Positions 43,319 through 52,479 of a DNA stretch of 64,000 bases are shown in pieces. Below the pieces are notes generated by a model. It searched no databases. It saw only the letters and a program-made list of their open reading frames with translations, and had not been told where the DNA came from. Numbering within the stretch: the first letter of the stretch is position 1; every line of letters begins with the position of its first letter. The translations under genes were made by a program, and so were the position numbers. The stretch comes from Acidisoma sp. PAMC 29798 (GTDB taxonomy: Bacteria; Pseudomonadota; Alphaproteobacteria; Acetobacterales; Acetobacteraceae). The stretch covers positions 2,170,001 through 2,234,000 of the forward strand of contig NZ_CP126994.1 in assembly GCF_030252425.1 (NCBI RefSeq). Reading direction: 5' to 3'.

Positions 43319-44248
43319 CTACGCGCGGCTGCCTGCGAACTTTTCGGCCAAACGTTGGCGTTTGAAGTGCTCGAATACATGTTCAACGAACGCAGTTATC
43401 TTCGCCGGTCGAAGAGCGCGTCCGGAATGATAGAGGCTGATAGCGCCAGCGTCCGCATACCATTGAGGCAGTAGTCTCACCAGTGCTCCGCTCTCCAGAT
43501 GGTGCGCGACATCGGGAACCGCGACTAACGCTGTCCCCATTCCCAATATCGCAGCCTTCACCATGGGAGCGGGATCATTGACGACTGTGACCGGGTTCAT
43601 CCGCGCCGCGACTTCTCGCCCCTGACGGTTGCGCATCATCCAGTTCCGTATCCGACCGTTGGTGTCGGAGCGCATAAGGATCCCGCTGAGAGCGAACAGA
43701 TCGTCCGGGGTCACGGGGGAAGGCCGGCCTTCCATATATGATGGCGAGGCCACAGCGACGATGTGTAACGGGGTCAGTATTCGTGCCGTTATACTTGGCG
43801 AGAGCTCGAAGCCGCCGCCGATGGCGACTTCGAATCCTTCACCCACCAAATCAACCTGGCGGTTTGTAAAGCGCCAGTCAACCGTGACGGCTGGATAGCG
43901 GGCCAGAAACGCGGGAAGCAATGGTAGAATATAGTCCATGCCAACCGTAGTCGGCAGGCTAACTTTCAAAGTTCCAGAAGGCTCCTGTCCGCCAGCGGTC
44001 ACGTCAGAGATTGCTTCACTTAGTTCTTCTAGCTTGCCTTTCACGCCCGTGAGCAAACGCTCGCCACCTTCTGTCAGTGTGAGTTTTCGGGTGGACCTTT
44101 GAAACAATCGCACTCCGAGGTTCTGTTCGAGCACAGCTACGTTGCGGCTTACCGCGGCAGCCGTGATCGACATCCGGCGTCCGGCGGCGGAGAAACTTCC
44201 CTCCTCAGCGCTCCGCACAAAGGACTCAAGATTTTGCAGCGTTTCCAT
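43319..44248 (-). CDS. LysR-family transcriptional regulator
   Basis: 309 residues from the ATG at 44248. The winged helix-turn-helix is normal: LESFVRSAEEGSFSAAGRRM, ITAAAVSRNVAVLEQNLGVR, LFQRSTRKLTLTEGGE. A substrate-binding domain follows (GTLKVSLPTTVGMDYILPLL, GEGFEVAIGGGFELSPS). The type is that of regulators of small oxidoreductase genes (AaeR/PA0477-like). It probably controls the reductase gene downstream (204 bases). An N-terminal extension to 44380 has no family match. Confidence 0.88.
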   Translation of the reverse strand: METLQNLESFVRSAEEGSFSAAGRRMSITAAAVSRNVAVLEQNLGVRLFQRSTRKLTLTEGGERLLTGVKGKLEELSEAISDVTAGGQEPSGTLKVSLPTTVGMDYILPLLPAFLARYPAVTVDWRFTNRQVDLVGEGFEVAIGGGFELSPSITARILTPLHIVAVASPSYMEGRPSPVTPDDLFALSGILMRSDTNGRIRNWMMRNRQGREVAARMNPVTVVNDPAPMVKAAILGMGTALVAVPDVAHHLESGALVRLLPQWYADAGAISLYHSGRALRPAKITAFVEHVFEHFKRQRLAEKFAGSRA

Positions 44249-44666
44249 GGCGACCTTCAAAGGGAGCTTGAAACTGATGGCGGCGATTATCCCCAATCCG
44301 ATCCGAGGTAAATGCCAATATTGCGAGGATGTTAGAACGGAGCAGAAAATGTCCTCCATGCTACAAGAAGGTCGGCACAAGAAGCTGCAATATCTGTCGT
44401 TCGGCGCCTAGGAGGATTCGGCGTGGAGTGGACACGCGAATCGCGATGCTGGTCCGAAATCAGCGCGTTGATCGTCTCCAATAGCCGGTCCCGAATCCGG
44501 CACGCAGCACTTCCAGATGTCCCGTCCGCCGGTTACCATCCAGCTGCTGCGGCGGCGCCACTGACTATCGTAAGTCGTCGGCCTACTCTCCGGTGGGAGC
44601 GGGGTTTGTAGCTCTCCGAGCCGCTAACCCCGTCCGCAGTGCTATGGGCTCTCGGTGCGATGGATT
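44249..44666. other. Intergenic stretch with no supported gene
   Basis: About 420 bases between the LysR regulator and the broken tspO gene. Only short frames without family resemblance or good ribosome-binding sites are seen. Confidence 0.4.
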
Positions 44667-45182
44667 TTAGCGGTTTCGCCGCCACACCTCTTCCTGAAGA
44701 AAAGAAGCAAAGACCACCCAACCGGCCAGTGGCCGGCTCGCAATGGCCGCCTTGCGGTCAACCATACCGGCCGTGGCTACAAGGCCGACAGATGCGCCGA
44801 CCATCCCGGCGGTCACGCCCAATGCCTCATCCAGGCGTTTGCGGCCAAACAGCACCCAGGAAAAGCCGCCAACACCCAGGATGCTCAGGCCCCAAAAGCC
44901 AAGAGCCGCATTGCGCTTGGGACTAGGCCCTTGCGCCATCAACCGCGCGCCCCCGTATCACAGAAATACCTCGATCGCAGTCCAGGCCCCGGCGAAAACA
45001 GGACCGGGCGGTGTCAGCGGCGATTTCCGCAGCCGCGCGTACCAGACTGCTGTCGTCGGATGGGCGGGCGTAGGGGAAAAGCTCCCGCCGGAAATCGCTG
45101 CGGCACCAACGATGGCGCCGGCGATAGCGAACGCTGTGCTATTCCGCATTTTCTTCCGATCCCCACCCCACAGCATTGTCAC
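44667..45182 (-). pseudogene. tspO: TspO/MBR-family protein gene with an in-frame stop
   Basis: Two pieces in the same frame, split by one TGA at 44958-44960. The first has a hydrophobic start and TTAVWYARLRKSPLTPPGPV (the family W-Y-x-x-L-x-K-P-x-x-x-P-P-x-x-V-F-x-x-x-W pattern); the second contains LGFWGLSILGVGGFSWVLFG and ends LAGWVVFASFLQEEVWRRNR, the usual TspO end. The stop most simply arose from GGA. TspO proteins are five-helix membrane proteins that bind porphyrins; several of the usual tryptophans are already replaced here, so decay is older than the stop alone. Confidence 0.75.
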
Positions 45183-45601
45183 GGATTATAATGCAGCATT
45201 AAGCCAATCTGACTAGGTGGGTCACCCCGGTCGAAGCTGCTACGGGATGGGTGATTCGCCCACCCTCAGTTCGTCCCACCCGGCCCATCACGAAGCCACC
45301 GGGGATCCTGTCGGGGCAGATCTGCTCATTACCATTCTACAACAAAAATCACAAAGCAGTGATGCTCACTATTTGGCCATACTCCGGCCAGCCCGCATTT
45401 CTATTCGGCGCCCGTATCATTGCTGATTAGGAATACGAATGGCCTATTTCCACGACATTACGCGCAGAAGCGAAGCGCAACGACTGTTTGCAGCGCTGAC
45501 AGAAGCTTTAGTTCTGCGAGATGTCTCACACTTTTCATGGCCCGAGGGGCTCAACAACGTGCAGACGATCAAAGTGCTGCGTGCAAGGGCATCTCTGGCT
45601 A

Positions 45602-46446
45602 GGATCAGGACCTATTAAATTGCTTGCAGAGGAAGCAACCGGTTGATTCAATGGTTGCATCGGGAGGTGCCGCCATGAGTGATGTGATCTGGTTGTCCGA
45701 GGCGCAGATGCGTCGGATAGAGCCGCATTTTCCGCAATCGCATGGCGTGCCGCGGGTCGATGACCGACGCGTGATCAGCGGCATAATCTTCGTGATCCGC
45801 AATGGCCTACGCTGGCGCGACGCTCCGAAGGACTACGGCCCTCACAAGACAATCTATAACCGGTTCATCCGCTGGAGCCGCCTCGGCGTCTTCAACCGCA
45901 TCTTCGCGGCGCTGGCGGCCAAGGGGGGCAAGCCTGATCGGTTGATGATCGATGCCACCCATCTGAAGGCGCATCGGACGGCTGCCAGTCTTTTAAAAAA
46001 GGGCCTGTTCCCCGACGTATCGGGCGCACCAAAGGCGGCCTGAACTCAAAACTTCACGCTGTCTGCGACGGCCAAGGACGGCCGCTGGTCATGCTGCTCA
46101 GCGAAGGCAAAATGAGCGAATACAAGGGCGCGGCGCTGATGATGGACGCGCTCCCCAAGGCCAAAGCCTTATTGGCCGATAGAGGTTACGATGCCGACTG
46201 GTTCCGCCAAGCCCTGACAACACGCGGCATCACGCCGTGCATCCCGTCCAAAGCCAACCGCAAAATCCCGATCCCGCACGACCGAACCCTCTATCGCCAG
46301 CGTCATCGTATCGAGAACATGTTCGGCAGGCTCAAGGATTGGCGGCGCATCCACACTCGCTACGATCGCTGCGCCCACACCTTCATGTCGGCAATCTGCA
46401 TCGCCGCCGCCGTCATCTTCTGGCTCTGATCAATGAGTCCTGAGCC
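45602..46446 (+). mobile_element. Complete IS5-family (IS427-like) insertion sequence
   Basis: 845 bases. Terminal inverted repeats GGATCAGGACCTATTAA and GGCTCAGGACTCATTGA (read inward) match at about 13 of 17 positions. TA at 45600-45601 and 46447-46448 is the target duplication usual for the IS427 group. The two transposase frames and the slippage site are intact, so the copy may be active. Confidence 0.92.
45675..46429 (+). CDS. IS5-family transposase made by minus-one frameshift
   Basis: Frame one (45675-46043) begins MSDVIWLSEAQMRRIEPHFP and has the DNA-binding part plus the first catalytic aspartate in LMIDATHLKAHR. The minus-one frame continues as RIGRTKGGLNSKLHAVCDGQ, MLLSEGKMSEYKGAALMMDA, ADRGYDADWFR (second Asp) and RHRIENMFGRLKDWRRI (the Y-R-E/K-E-type glutamate region), ending at 46429. 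TTTTAAAAAAG near 45991-46001 is the likely slippage heptamer region. DDE transposase, cytoplasmic. Confidence 0.88.
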
Positions 46447-46648
46447 TAGTTCGTTGGCCGCGTATCGTAATCGGAATCGATGCGAAGGTGCCCTCAACGC
46501 GCACCACGGGCACTCCCATGGATTGCATAGATCGTCGCGTCGGTCGCGCCCTAAGCTTGAACACGGCTACGCCTCCGTGTAGACGGCGAGCCGCGCAGTA
46601 ACGGGATGTCGCCCAGCGTTGGGAAGAGTGCGACTGTGATGCAATTTA

Positions 46649-47767
46649 TTACGCTGCTTCCCACACCTGATTTAGGATCTGAGCCGCTAGCGCCGCCTTG
46701 TCCTGAGGCAGGAATCGGCCGTAGTGCTGCGCCACCATCTCAGGTGTGTCCTGTATCGCTTAAGTGGCCTGCTCGTAGGAGCCCGTCCTCTTCAGGATGT
46801 GCGTTGCTAGTACGTCGCGGATGTTGTGGGGCCCATGAGGGAGTAACCCTTTGATTGCGCCGCGCCCGGTATAGGGATTGAAGATGCCATACCGCTGGAT
46901 GGCCCACCTCCACGCTTCGTAGAACGTTGTCTGGTCATAAGCGGCGTTCGTGCTGGTTGCCTTGGCGGTCTTGACGAAGAATGTCCTCGGGTCGGTGGCA
47001 GGTCCCAGCAGAATACCCCTATGGCGCTCGATGTAGTCGTCGATGTAGCGATAAAGATCACCGAGCTGGGGAAGGATCAGTCTGAAAGGCTTCCCACCGA
47101 AGAACGACGAGGAAGCATTCTTGAAGGCTACCGAGGGCATAAGAACTTCCCAGCCGTTCTGCCGCTCGCTCCATCGTAACTCACCACATTTCATGTCCTC
47201 CAGCCGGCGCTCAGGCGTGGGTGCAGATCCACGGGGGCTGACAAGCAATTGCCGGAGATTCTTTTGTCGTAAGCCAAGATGCAGGCCCAGGCGCAGCATG
47301 AGGAATGCCCGCACTGACTCCGCTGCGGCCTTTGGGTAGCGCCGATGGTCTGGCATGAGTCTAAGGATTTCTTCAGTGATCTTGCGGTATTCGCCGACGG
47401 GGCTCTCAGCTTCCAATATCGGCATAATGGGCTCGAACGGGTCACGATGAACTCGTGCTATACGTTCGATTTCCTTCACTCGGGCCAGCGCATACTTGTG
47501 GAAGTCATCGCAGGCCGCCGGCCAGTCTGCCCCAACACGTTCGATATCCTCGGCTGTTACCAAGCCTTCGATCGGTTGGAGCCTGGGCGCGAGAGTCGGT
47601 GTTTGTCGCAGCCAGCCCGTCTCCTTACGGGTTAGAGCAAGCGCCACACTCAACATATCCACTTCCCATTTGGTATAGAATCCGCGACGGCGCTCTCGCC
47701 ATTGCACATACCAATCCCAAACTGCAGGGAAGACGAGAAGCCCGAATGTGAGAGAGGCGAGCGGCAT
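46649..47767 (-). pseudogene. Tyrosine-recombinase-like integrase with premature stop before the catalytic tyrosine
   Basis: From about 47767 the frame encodes LTFGLLVFPAVWDWYVQWRE and a catalytic domain with the first arginine in LGLHLGLRQKNLRQL and the box II motif HNIRDVLATHILKR. A TAA at 46760-46762 then stops it after SYEQAT. In the same frame beyond the stop lies AIQDTPEMVAQHYGRFLPQD and on to a natural stop at 46649; the Tyr in HYGRF is the expected nucleophile. The protein as read lacks it and should be inactive. The N-terminus is unclear: the frame stays open over the neighbouring gene to 48121, and a true start was probably lost. Confidence 0.8.
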
Positions 47768-47839
47768 GCCGAAGCCCCGGACGGGCCCGGTTGGCGATGC
47801 AACTAGCGCTCCGAGGCGGGGGTCGCGAAGGCTGAGGAG

Positions 47840-48172
47840 TTGGACGGCGAGCTGCTGGCCGCTTGCCGTCAGTATCACCACCTCCACAGCCAAGAAAGCC
47901 CGATCAACGCGCAGATTCGTGCCGCCAGCCGGGAGCAGCACGCTTCGCTGTGGGAGGCGCTGGAGGCCCTCTGGGACCAGCAAGACGACATCTTGGTGGT
48001 CATCACCGACCTCCGCGCTAAGACGCCGGAGGGACTGCGGGCCAAAGCCCTTGTAGCCGATGTCGTCACACGTCGTCGCCAGAAGATGGAGATCGAGAAC
48101 GACTGTCTGACCGATGAGCATCGGTTGAACCTATCGCTGATTGCTGACCTGCTGGAGAGGAAAGTCGGATGA
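47840..48172 (+). CDS. Small helical hypothetical protein, first of an overlapping set
   Basis: 110 residues, rich in Leu, Glu, Gln and Arg and predicted helical (LLAACRQYHHLHSQESPINA, WEALEALWDQQDDIL). The only start is a TTG at 47840; an upstream in-frame stop at 47804 leaves no ATG, so the 5' end may have been cut at the junction with the integrase remnant. Its stop overlaps the next start by ATGA (48169-48172), and that gene overlaps a third in the same way, a typical phage- or island-type layout. Function unknown. Confidence 0.6.
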   Translation: MDGELLAACRQYHHLHSQESPINAQIRAASREQHASLWEALEALWDQQDDILVVITDLRAKTPEGLRAKALVADVVTRRRQKMEIENDCLTDEHRLNLSLIADLLERKVG

Positions 48173-48591
48173 GCCACTCACGACGCACCATCCTGCAATC
48201 TGGTGTGGCCGCAACGATCCTTGCAGTCACACCGGCAATCGTGGCCAGCCACCCGGATGCGGATCTCATCGCCACCTGCGCGGAGTTCGATGCTCTGGAG
48301 CGGCAGAAGCTCGCGCTTTATGACGGGCCAAACGCCATCTCCTACGACGACGAATACGAGAGAGCCACGCGACCCATCTGCGAGAGGCAACGGCTTCTGC
48401 TCGACAAGCTGACGGAGATGCGGGCCACCACTCTCGACGGCCATCTGGTTCGCATTCGGTCGATGGTGCTGGAAGACCAGGAGTTCGACATCGAGGCCTT
48501 GGTTGCCTCGACCTTCATCAACGAGCGCTTGCAGGGGATGGTCCTCCGTGACCTGGCGGAACAATCCAGCAAAGGGAGCGCACCGGCATGA
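48169..48591 (+). CDS. Hypothetical protein with Tat-like signal
   Basis: 140 residues. The start MSHSRRTILQSGVAATILAV has the twin-arginine pattern S-R-R-x-I-L and a moderate hydrophobic stretch, then TPAIVAS as a possible cleavage site. The rest is helical and acidic (ATCAEFDALERQKLALYDGP, RQRLLLDKLTEMRATTLDG). Similar pairs of small genes occur in mobile regions of related bacteria, but no function is known. Overlaps its neighbours on both sides by four bases. Confidence 0.65.
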   Translation: MSHSRRTILQSGVAATILAVTPAIVASHPDADLIATCAEFDALERQKLALYDGPNAISYDDEYERATRPICERQRLLLDKLTEMRATTLDGHLVRIRSMVLEDQEFDIEALVASTFINERLQGMVLRDLAEQSSKGSAPA

Positions 48592-48623
48592 TCGACTACC
48601 GCACCCGCGACGTCCCCGTGTAA
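48588..48623 (+). pseudogene. Start of a third gene cut by IS21
   Basis: From the ATG at 48588 (overlapping the previous stop) the frame reads MIDYRTRDVPV and stops at a TAA (48621-48623) that belongs to the left end of the IS21-family element beginning at 48619. The remainder of the gene is not found on the far side of the element. Confidence 0.6.
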
Positions 48624-48731
48624 AACAGCGTGCAAAAGTTCCCAGATTCCAGGGGTAAACAGCGTCCAATAGTTTCCACCCTGGTCGTGCGATCATCCGG
48701 CATTTTTGCTGGGGAATCTGGGGTGCTGCTC

Positions 48732-50231
48732 ATGGACTTGATTGCCGAGATCCGGCGCCGCCATCTGGTCCGCCACGAGAGCATCAGCTCGATCGCGCGG
48801 GACCTTAAGCTGTGCCGGCAGACCGTCCGCCGGCATTGCCGGACCGAAGCCCAGCCGTCCTACCAGCGCAGCCGGCAGCCAACGCCGATGCTGGGAGCGG
48901 TCCAGCAGACGCTGGAGACGTGGCTGCGGACCGAAGGGCTTCTCCCGAAAGCCCAGCGCCGCACGGCCCAGCGGCTATTCGAAGGTTTGCAGGCGGAGGG
49001 CTACCGCGGCGCCTACGACAGCGTGCAACGTTTCGTGCGGCGCTGGAAGGCGGACAAGTCGGGCCCGGCGCTGGCGCACGCCTTTATCCCGCTGGCCTTC
49101 GCACCCGGCGAGGTGTGCCAGTTCGACTGGAGCCATGAGCATGTCGAACTCGGCGGCGTCATGCAGACCATCAAGGTTGCGCATTTCCGGCTGACCTTCA
49201 GCCGGCAGATGTTCGTGGTGGCCTACCCACGCGAGACCCAGGAGATGGTCTTCGACGCGCATAACCGCGCTTTCGCCTTCTTCGGCGGGGTGCCCCAGCG
49301 CATGGTCTACGACAACCTCAAGTCCGTTGTGGAGACGATATTTACCGGCAAGGAGCGGCAGTTCAATCGGCGCTTCATGGTGCTGGCCAACCACTATCTG
49401 TTTGAGCCCGTCGCCTGTACCCCCGCCTCTGGATGGGAGAAGGGGCAGGTCGAGAACCAGGTTGGCAACATCCGCGAATGGCTATTCACGCCGCTGGCCC
49501 GTTTTATCAGCTTCGATGCGCTGAACGTCTGGCTGGCCACGCGCTGCCGGGAGCTGGCGCAGCGCAAACACCCGGTAACGCCGGAGCGCTCGATTGCCGC
49601 GTGCTTTGCCGAGGAGCAGCCGTCGCTGCGGCAGATCACCGCGACATTCGACGGCTATGTCGAACATATGCTGCGCGTGTCGAGCACCTGCCTGGTGGCG
49701 GTGGATCGCAACCGATACAGCGTGCCAGCCGCCTTCGCCGGCCGCGCTGTCTCGGTGCGCACCTCAGCCGCCGGCGTGCGCATCGTGGCCGACGGCGCAA
49801 TCGTCGCCGACCATGCCCGGCGGTATGGGCGTGATCAACTGATCTGCGATCCGTGGCATTATCTGCCGATCCTGGAACGCAAACCTGGCGCATTGCGCAA
49901 CGGTGTGCCGTTCCAGCAATGGGATTTGCCCACGCCCATCCGGCTGGTGCGCGACCGCATTCTCAAGCAGCCGAAAGGCGATCGTGCTTTTGTCGAGTTG
50001 CTGATGATGGCACGCGAGTTCGGCCTGGAGCCGCTGCAGGTCGCCTGCGAATTGGTATTGGACGGCAATGTCATCACTGCCGCCGTGGTGCTGAACGAGA
50101 TGCGCCGGCTTGTCGCACCCAGCACGCCCGCCATGCTGAACGTGCCCGACATGCTGAAGCTCCAAACCGAGCCGCGCGCCGATTGCGGCCGCTACGACCA
50201 CCTGCGCGAGGTGAGCCATGTCATCCACTGA
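48732..50231 (+). CDS. istA: IS21-family transposase IstA
   Basis: About 499 residues from the ATG at 48732. An N-terminal helix-turn-helix ([20 protein letters not shown]) is followed by the rve-type DDE core: [12 protein letters not shown] (first Asp), [10 protein letters not shown] (second Asp) and [20 protein letters not shown] (Glu). The C-terminal part carries the Mu-transposase-like beta domain ([20 protein letters not shown]). It cuts and joins the element ends. The stop overlaps the istB start by 14 bases. Confidence 0.95.
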   Translation: MDLIAEIRRRHLVRHESISSIARDLKLCRQTVRRHCRTEAQPSYQRSRQPTPMLGAVQQTLETWLRTEGLLPKAQRRTAQRLFEGLQAEGYRGAYDSVQRFVRRWKADKSGPALAHAFIPLAFAPGEVCQFDWSHEHVELGGVMQTIKVAHFRLTFSRQMFVVAYPRETQEMVFDAHNRAFAFFGGVPQRMVYDNLKSVVETIFTGKERQFNRRFMVLANHYLFEPVACTPASGWEKGQVENQVGNIREWLFTPLARFISFDALNVWLATRCRELAQRKHPVTPERSIAACFAEEQPSLRQITATFDGYVEHMLRVSSTCLVAVDRNRYSVPAAFAGRAVSVRTSAAGVRIVADGAIVADHARRYGRDQLICDPWHYLPILERKPGALRNGVPFQQWDLPTPIRLVRDRILKQPKGDRAFVELLMMAREFGLEPLQVACELVLDGNVITAAVVLNEMRRLVAPSTPAMLNVPDMLKLQTEPRADCGRYDHLREVSHVIH

Positions 50232-51006
50232 TCTTGCTGTTAAGCCTCTTGCCTTGGTTGCTTCCGGCGTAGACCGCCTCGGCCAACTCAGTGCGCTACA
50301 TCTCTACGGCATGGCTACCGCCTGGAGCGAGTTGCTGGCGGAAGGCCCACGTCGGCCGATGCAGCCCGAGGCATGGCTGGACCGGTTAATCGAAGCCGAG
50401 CTTGCCGATCGCCAGGTCCGCAGCCTGCGCTACCAGCTCAAGGCCGCGCGCTTCCCTGTTCATCGCGACCTGACCGGTATCGAATGGGCCGAAACCCCAT
50501 TGCCGCAGGCGCAAATCGAACAACTGGCGACCGCCGCCTTCATGGCAACCGCGCACAATCTGATCCTGGTCGGCGGCACCGGCACCGGAAAGACCCACAT
50601 CGCGACGGCGCTGGGTGTCGCTGCCATCCACCAGGGCAAACGCGTGCGCTTCTACAACGCCGTCGACCTGGTCAACCAGCTGGAGCGGGAGAAACAGCAG
50701 GGACGCGCCGGCAATCTCGCCCGTCAGCTGGTGCAGACCGACGCCGTGATCATCGACGAACTCGGCTATCTGCCGTTCCCAGCCTCGGGCGGCGCTCTGC
50801 TGTTCCACCTGATCAGCCAGCTCTACGAAAAGACCTCGCTGATCTTCACAACCAACCTCTCTTTTGCCGAATGGGTGGGTGTCTTCGGTGACCCAAAGAT
50901 GACAACCGCACTGCTGGACCGGGTCACCCACCACTGCGACATCCTGGAGACCGGCAACGACTCGTTCCGCTTCAAGCAGCGAAAGAAACAGCCGAAAAAC
51001 AGCTGA
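50218..51006 (+). CDS. istB: IS21-family ATPase helper IstB
   Basis: 262 residues, AAA+ ATPase of the DnaC/IstB type. Walker [16 protein letters not shown], Walker [12 protein letters not shown], sensor [11 protein letters not shown]. It chooses the target site and activates IstA. The start overlaps istA; a run of basic residues ends the protein ([12 protein letters not shown]). Intact. Confidence 0.95.
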   Translation: MSSTDLAVKPLALVASGVDRLGQLSALHLYGMATAWSELLAEGPRRPMQPEAWLDRLIEAELADRQVRSLRYQLKAARFPVHRDLTGIEWAETPLPQAQIEQLATAAFMATAHNLILVGGTGTGKTHIATALGVAAIHQGKRVRFYNAVDLVNQLEREKQQGRAGNLARQLVQTDAVIIDELGYLPFPASGGALLFHLISQLYEKTSLIFTTNLSFAEWVGVFGDPKMTTALLDRVTHHCDILETGNDSFRFKQRKKQPKNS

Positions 51007-51062
51007 GAAAGTGGAAACTTTTGGACGCTGTTGCCTGGTAACTATTCAACGCTGATTGACAG

Positions 51063-51653
51063 GCAGGCGGCCACAGGGCCACGTTCCTGGACAGGGACGC
51101 TGCGCAGCCGGGCACGCTGGCCCTGCTTCCAGCGGTGGTCGACGCTGTTCGGGTTCCCGTGATCGCCGCCGGCGGCATCGGCGACGGACGCGGGATCGCT
51201 GCAGCCTTCGCGCTCGGCGCTGCCGGGGTGCAGATGGGGACGGCATTCTTGCTGTGTCCCGAAGCGGCAACCCCGCCCTCGTATCGCGCCGCACTGCGGA
51301 GTGCGGGCCCGACCGTGGTGACGGACGTGTTCACCGGGCGACCCGCCCGCGCCTTCGCCAACCGACTGACGCGGGAAGTTGAATCGTTCTCTGGCGTTCC
51401 GGCCTTCCCGTTAGCCATGCCTGCCCTGGCGCCACTGCGCGCCGAAGCCGAGCTACAGGGCCGCACCGATTTCTCAGCATTTTGGGCCGGTGAAGCAGTA
51501 TCCCTCGCGCGGGAAATGCCGGCGAGCGCGCTGACGCAGCTTCTGGCCGAAGTTGCCCTCCGGTGTACGAACGGCGGCAGGACACATCCGTCTCCATCAG
51601 GCGGCCGCCTCACGTTTCTAGCCAATGACGAGGAGAACGACGAACGTGTTTAG
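51063..51653 (+). pseudogene. Nitronate monooxygenase, 5'-truncated by IS21
   Basis: Directly after the IS21 end the frame reads AGGHRATFLDRDAAQPGTLA, then VRVPVIAAGGIGDGRGIAAA and ALGAAGVQMGTAFLLCPEAA, the FMN-binding phosphate region of 2-nitropropane dioxygenase/nitronate monooxygenases. The first half of the enzyme, including the catalytic histidine-bearing part upstream, is missing. The last 20 residues (GGRTHPSPSGGRLTFLANDE) do not look like the family and run into the next gene. Confidence 0.82.
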
Positions 51654-52443
51654 CATAAACCGGGACGGCGTCACGCTCGCCTTCGCCGATCACAAACCTC
51701 CTAAAGCTCAAGGCCAGCCGATTATTTTCTTACATGGCTGGGCAGGTGACCACTCTGTCTTTCTGCCGCAACTTCAGCGTTTTCACGACCGCCACCGGAC
51801 CATTGCCGTTGATCTCCGCGGGCATGGCGCTAGTGCGGCTCCAGATCAAGCGTACACCGTGGAAATCTTCGCAGATGATGTTGCATGCCTTCTCGGGCAC
51901 CTCGGATTGAGAGGCGCCATTCTGGTTGGGCATAGTATGGGCGGGCTCGTAGGGCTGGAGGTCGCACGACTCAGGCCGGATCTTGTGTCGGGCTTGATGA
52001 TGATCGACTCCGTCTTGCTACCGCCAGAGGGCTTTCTTGATTCCCTTAAACCTGCTGCAGCTTTGCTTGGTGGTCCCCTGCACGCCGAGACTATGCAGGC
52101 AGTCGCCTCGAAACTGTTTATCGAGAGCGATGATGCGGCGCTACGACATCGGCTCATTGCGGGGATGTTGACTGTGCCCCCTCATGTAGCAGCTTCGGCT
52201 TTCACACATCACCTCTTTAACTACGATGCAGGGTCGGCACTTGACGGCTGCGAGGTCCCGAAAGCTTACGTGGCGTCCTCGGCCATGGTGCTCAGCGACC
52301 TGACGCAGTTGCGGACGAGACGACCGGATATTCACATTGCTCAGACGCTTGGATCCGGGCACTTCTCGACAGTTGAAGTTCCTGACCAGATCAATGCAAT
52401 GCTGTCGCGCTTTGCTGACATGCAGAGCATTCCAAGATGCTAG
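51625..52443 (+). CDS. Alpha/beta-fold hydrolase
   Basis: 272 residues. IIFLHGWAGDHSVFLPQLQR (oxyanion loop HGW), the nucleophile elbow LVGHSMGGLVGLE (Ser in G-H-S-M-G), DSVLLPPEGF, and GSGHFSTVEVPDQI with the catalytic His place it among the general hydrolases (haloperoxidase/esterase-like). The substrate is unknown. The start may be a GTG at 51646, which has AGGAGA nine bases ahead, instead of the ATG at 51625. GST and flavin-binding genes follow in the same direction. Confidence 0.85.
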   Translation: MTRRTTNVFSINRDGVTLAFADHKPPKAQGQPIIFLHGWAGDHSVFLPQLQRFHDRHRTIAVDLRGHGASAAPDQAYTVEIFADDVACLLGHLGLRGAILVGHSMGGLVGLEVARLRPDLVSGLMMIDSVLLPPEGFLDSLKPAAALLGGPLHAETMQAVASKLFIESDDAALRHRLIAGMLTVPPHVAASAFTHHLFNYDAGSALDGCEVPKAYVASSAMVLSDLTQLRTRRPDIHIAQTLGSGHFSTVEVPDQINAMLSRFADMQSIPRC

Positions 52444-52479
52444 TGCAGCAATTTCGTCATTTTTCATAAGAGGTTTACG

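Larger units (their letters stand above)
45439..46582 (+). pseudogene. Small gene split by the IS5-family insertion
   Basis: Before the element (45439-45601) the frame reads MAYFHDITRRSEAQRLFAAL to KVLRARASLA, with AGGAA ahead of the ATG. After removal of the element and one TA duplication the frame continues SSLAAYRNRNRCEGALNAHH to a stop at 46582, giving 98 codons in one uninterrupted frame. The family is not known. The product as it stands would be cut after about 54 residues plus a few from the element. Confidence 0.65.
48619..51061 (+). mobile_element. Complete IS21-family insertion sequence
   Basis: 2443 bases with istA and istB. The ends TGTAAAACAGCGTGCAAAAG (left) and, read inward, TGTCAATCAGCGTTGAATAG (right) share TGT, CAGCGT and AGTT blocks. 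Internal repeats CAGCGTCCAATAGTTTCCAC (from 48660) and its counterpart at 51011-51030 match at 19 of 20 positions, as in the multiple terminal repeats of IS21. The flanks, CCCG on the left and GGCA on the right, show no target duplication and belong to different genes. Confidence 0.92.

Noticed and set aside
47768-48121. N-terminal 118 codons of the integrase frame
   Set aside because: They are antisense to the small helical gene at 47840 and do not look like a recombinase N-terminus.
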